Positions 63,168 to 64,000 of a DNA stretch of 64,000 nucleotides are shown here, one piece after another; the first letter of the stretch is position 1, and every line of letters begins with the position of its first letter. Below the pieces are notes generated by a model. The model saw nothing but the letters and a program-made list of their open reading frames with translations, did no database searches and was not told the DNA's origin. Location of the stretch: contig JAJYEE010000002.1 of assembly GCA_021790335.1 (NCBI GenBank), positions 68,164 to 132,163 of the forward strand, read 5' to 3'. Source of the DNA: Pseudomonadota bacterium (lineage in GTDB: Bacteria; Pseudomonadota; Gammaproteobacteria; Acidiferrobacterales; UBA6901). Made by a program: the position numbers and the translations under genes.

Positions 63168-63480
63168 AGGGCATGATCCGAGAATTTGAACAGTTTCAGT
63201 CGGAAGCGCACCGCTGCCGGGGTTCCGGTGCACTTTCGGAAGCCGCAGTCGCTGCAACACTATGAGACAAACCCATTTCTGTTTCCAAGACTTTATATCA
63301 ATCGCATCAATAGGATTGGCTTATGTTATGGCACATCCCCCTCCTGATCGGCATGCTGCCAGACGAAGCGGCTGGCGTCTCGAAGCCGTAAGGGGCAAGA
63401 GAAGCCCGCGCCCCCATTGGCCCGCTGCCAACGGTTGCAGGGCAACACCCGGCGTGCCTAGCCGGCTGAAAGGCGCCGGA

Positions 63481-63867
63481 TCAGGCTGCGGTCCCCGCTT
63501 CCAACTTCCTGAGCAGCATTTCCGCTTCCGCGACTTCGTCCTCACTGAAGACGTGAACGCCGACCTGGCGCAGCTTCGCGGCAGTCATTCCGGAGCCGGA
63601 CACTTTGGAGCCGGTAAAGCTTCCATCGAAAATGACATGCGATCCACTCGACGGGCTGCCTTCCTTCAATATCGTGATCCGGATGTTCCACTCCCGCGCA
63701 ACCTCTAGCGCCCGCCCCGCTCTCCTAAGGAAATACACCGTGACATCGCGACCGCCGAAATCGACGACTTTTGCCGAACCGTCAAGCACGTTTCCGACGA
63801 CGGAAGCGATCTCCGAGCGCAGACGCGGAACCGTGAGGCTGCCGTCAACCTCCAGGCACGCTGCCAC
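63481..63867 (-). CDS. Hypothetical protein (128 aa)
   Basis: Uninterrupted ORF with protein-like composition (GRDVTVYFLRRAGRALEVAREWNIRITILKEG...VHVFSEDEVAEAEMLLRKLEAG); GTG start. Confidence 0.45.
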   Translation of the reverse strand: MAACLEVDGSLTVPRLRSEIASVVGNVLDGSAKVVDFGGRDVTVYFLRRAGRALEVAREWNIRITILKEGSPSSGSHVIFDGSFTGSKVSGSGMTAAKLRQVGVHVFSEDEVAEAEMLLRKLEAGTAA

Positions 63868-63885
63868 GATGCGTCCATCCCGATA

Positions 63886-63981
63886 CTAGCGTTTCAGGAG
63901 GGGGTGATCGCAGAACATATCCTCTCCGTCGTAGCGGACGGCATGGCCTAGAAGACAGGCGCTAACGAGGACTGATTCCAT
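63886..63981 (-). pseudogene. Truncated DUF523 (YbbK-like) N-terminus
   Basis: MESVLVSACLLGHAVRYDGEDMFCDHPLLKR* - only 31 aa of a family normally about 150 aa. Confidence 0.55.
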
Positions 63982-64000
63982 CGCGTATCCCCACTGCAGC

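Noticed and set aside
1-64000. tRNA/rRNA genes
   Set aside because: No cloverleaf or rRNA-like segment recognised by reading; a tRNAscan-SE/Infernal run would be decisive.

Overview
High-GC, gammaproteobacterial-type chromosomal window. Its backbone is the conserved locus rne / rluC / HAD phosphatase / Rieske / sppA / maf(yceF) / yceD / rpmF / plsX / fabH / fabD / fabG / acpP / fabF / pabB / pabC / mltG / tmk / holB / pilZ / tatD. A two-gene biotin-dependent carboxylase (pycA/oadA-type) is inserted on the opposite strand. Upstream are an ABC transporter with a fused permease and no visible binding protein, a SAM methyltransferase, an internally deleted IS607-family (TnpA/TnpB) remnant, two MFS transporters, and a P-type ATPase fused in frame to a PAP2 phosphatase domain. 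Downstream of tatD is a tightly coupled three-gene operon (PLP decarboxylase, TPR/ATP-grasp protein, class-V-like PLP enzyme). Next to it are a 37-codon, Cys-containing small ORF with a Shine-Dalgarno-like sequence and a second class-V PLP enzyme. I consider this the best candidate for an undescribed pathway. Further on are a second P-type ATPase, a DsrC/TusE-like protein lacking the penultimate Cys, an FtsH protease, an ArsR/methyltransferase pair, a class I aldolase, a complete minor pilin/PilY1 operon, a decayed region with IS3 and dehydrogenase fragments, and glcF. No rRNA, tRNA or CRISPR array was recognised. All calls come from reading translations and motifs; no database search was run.
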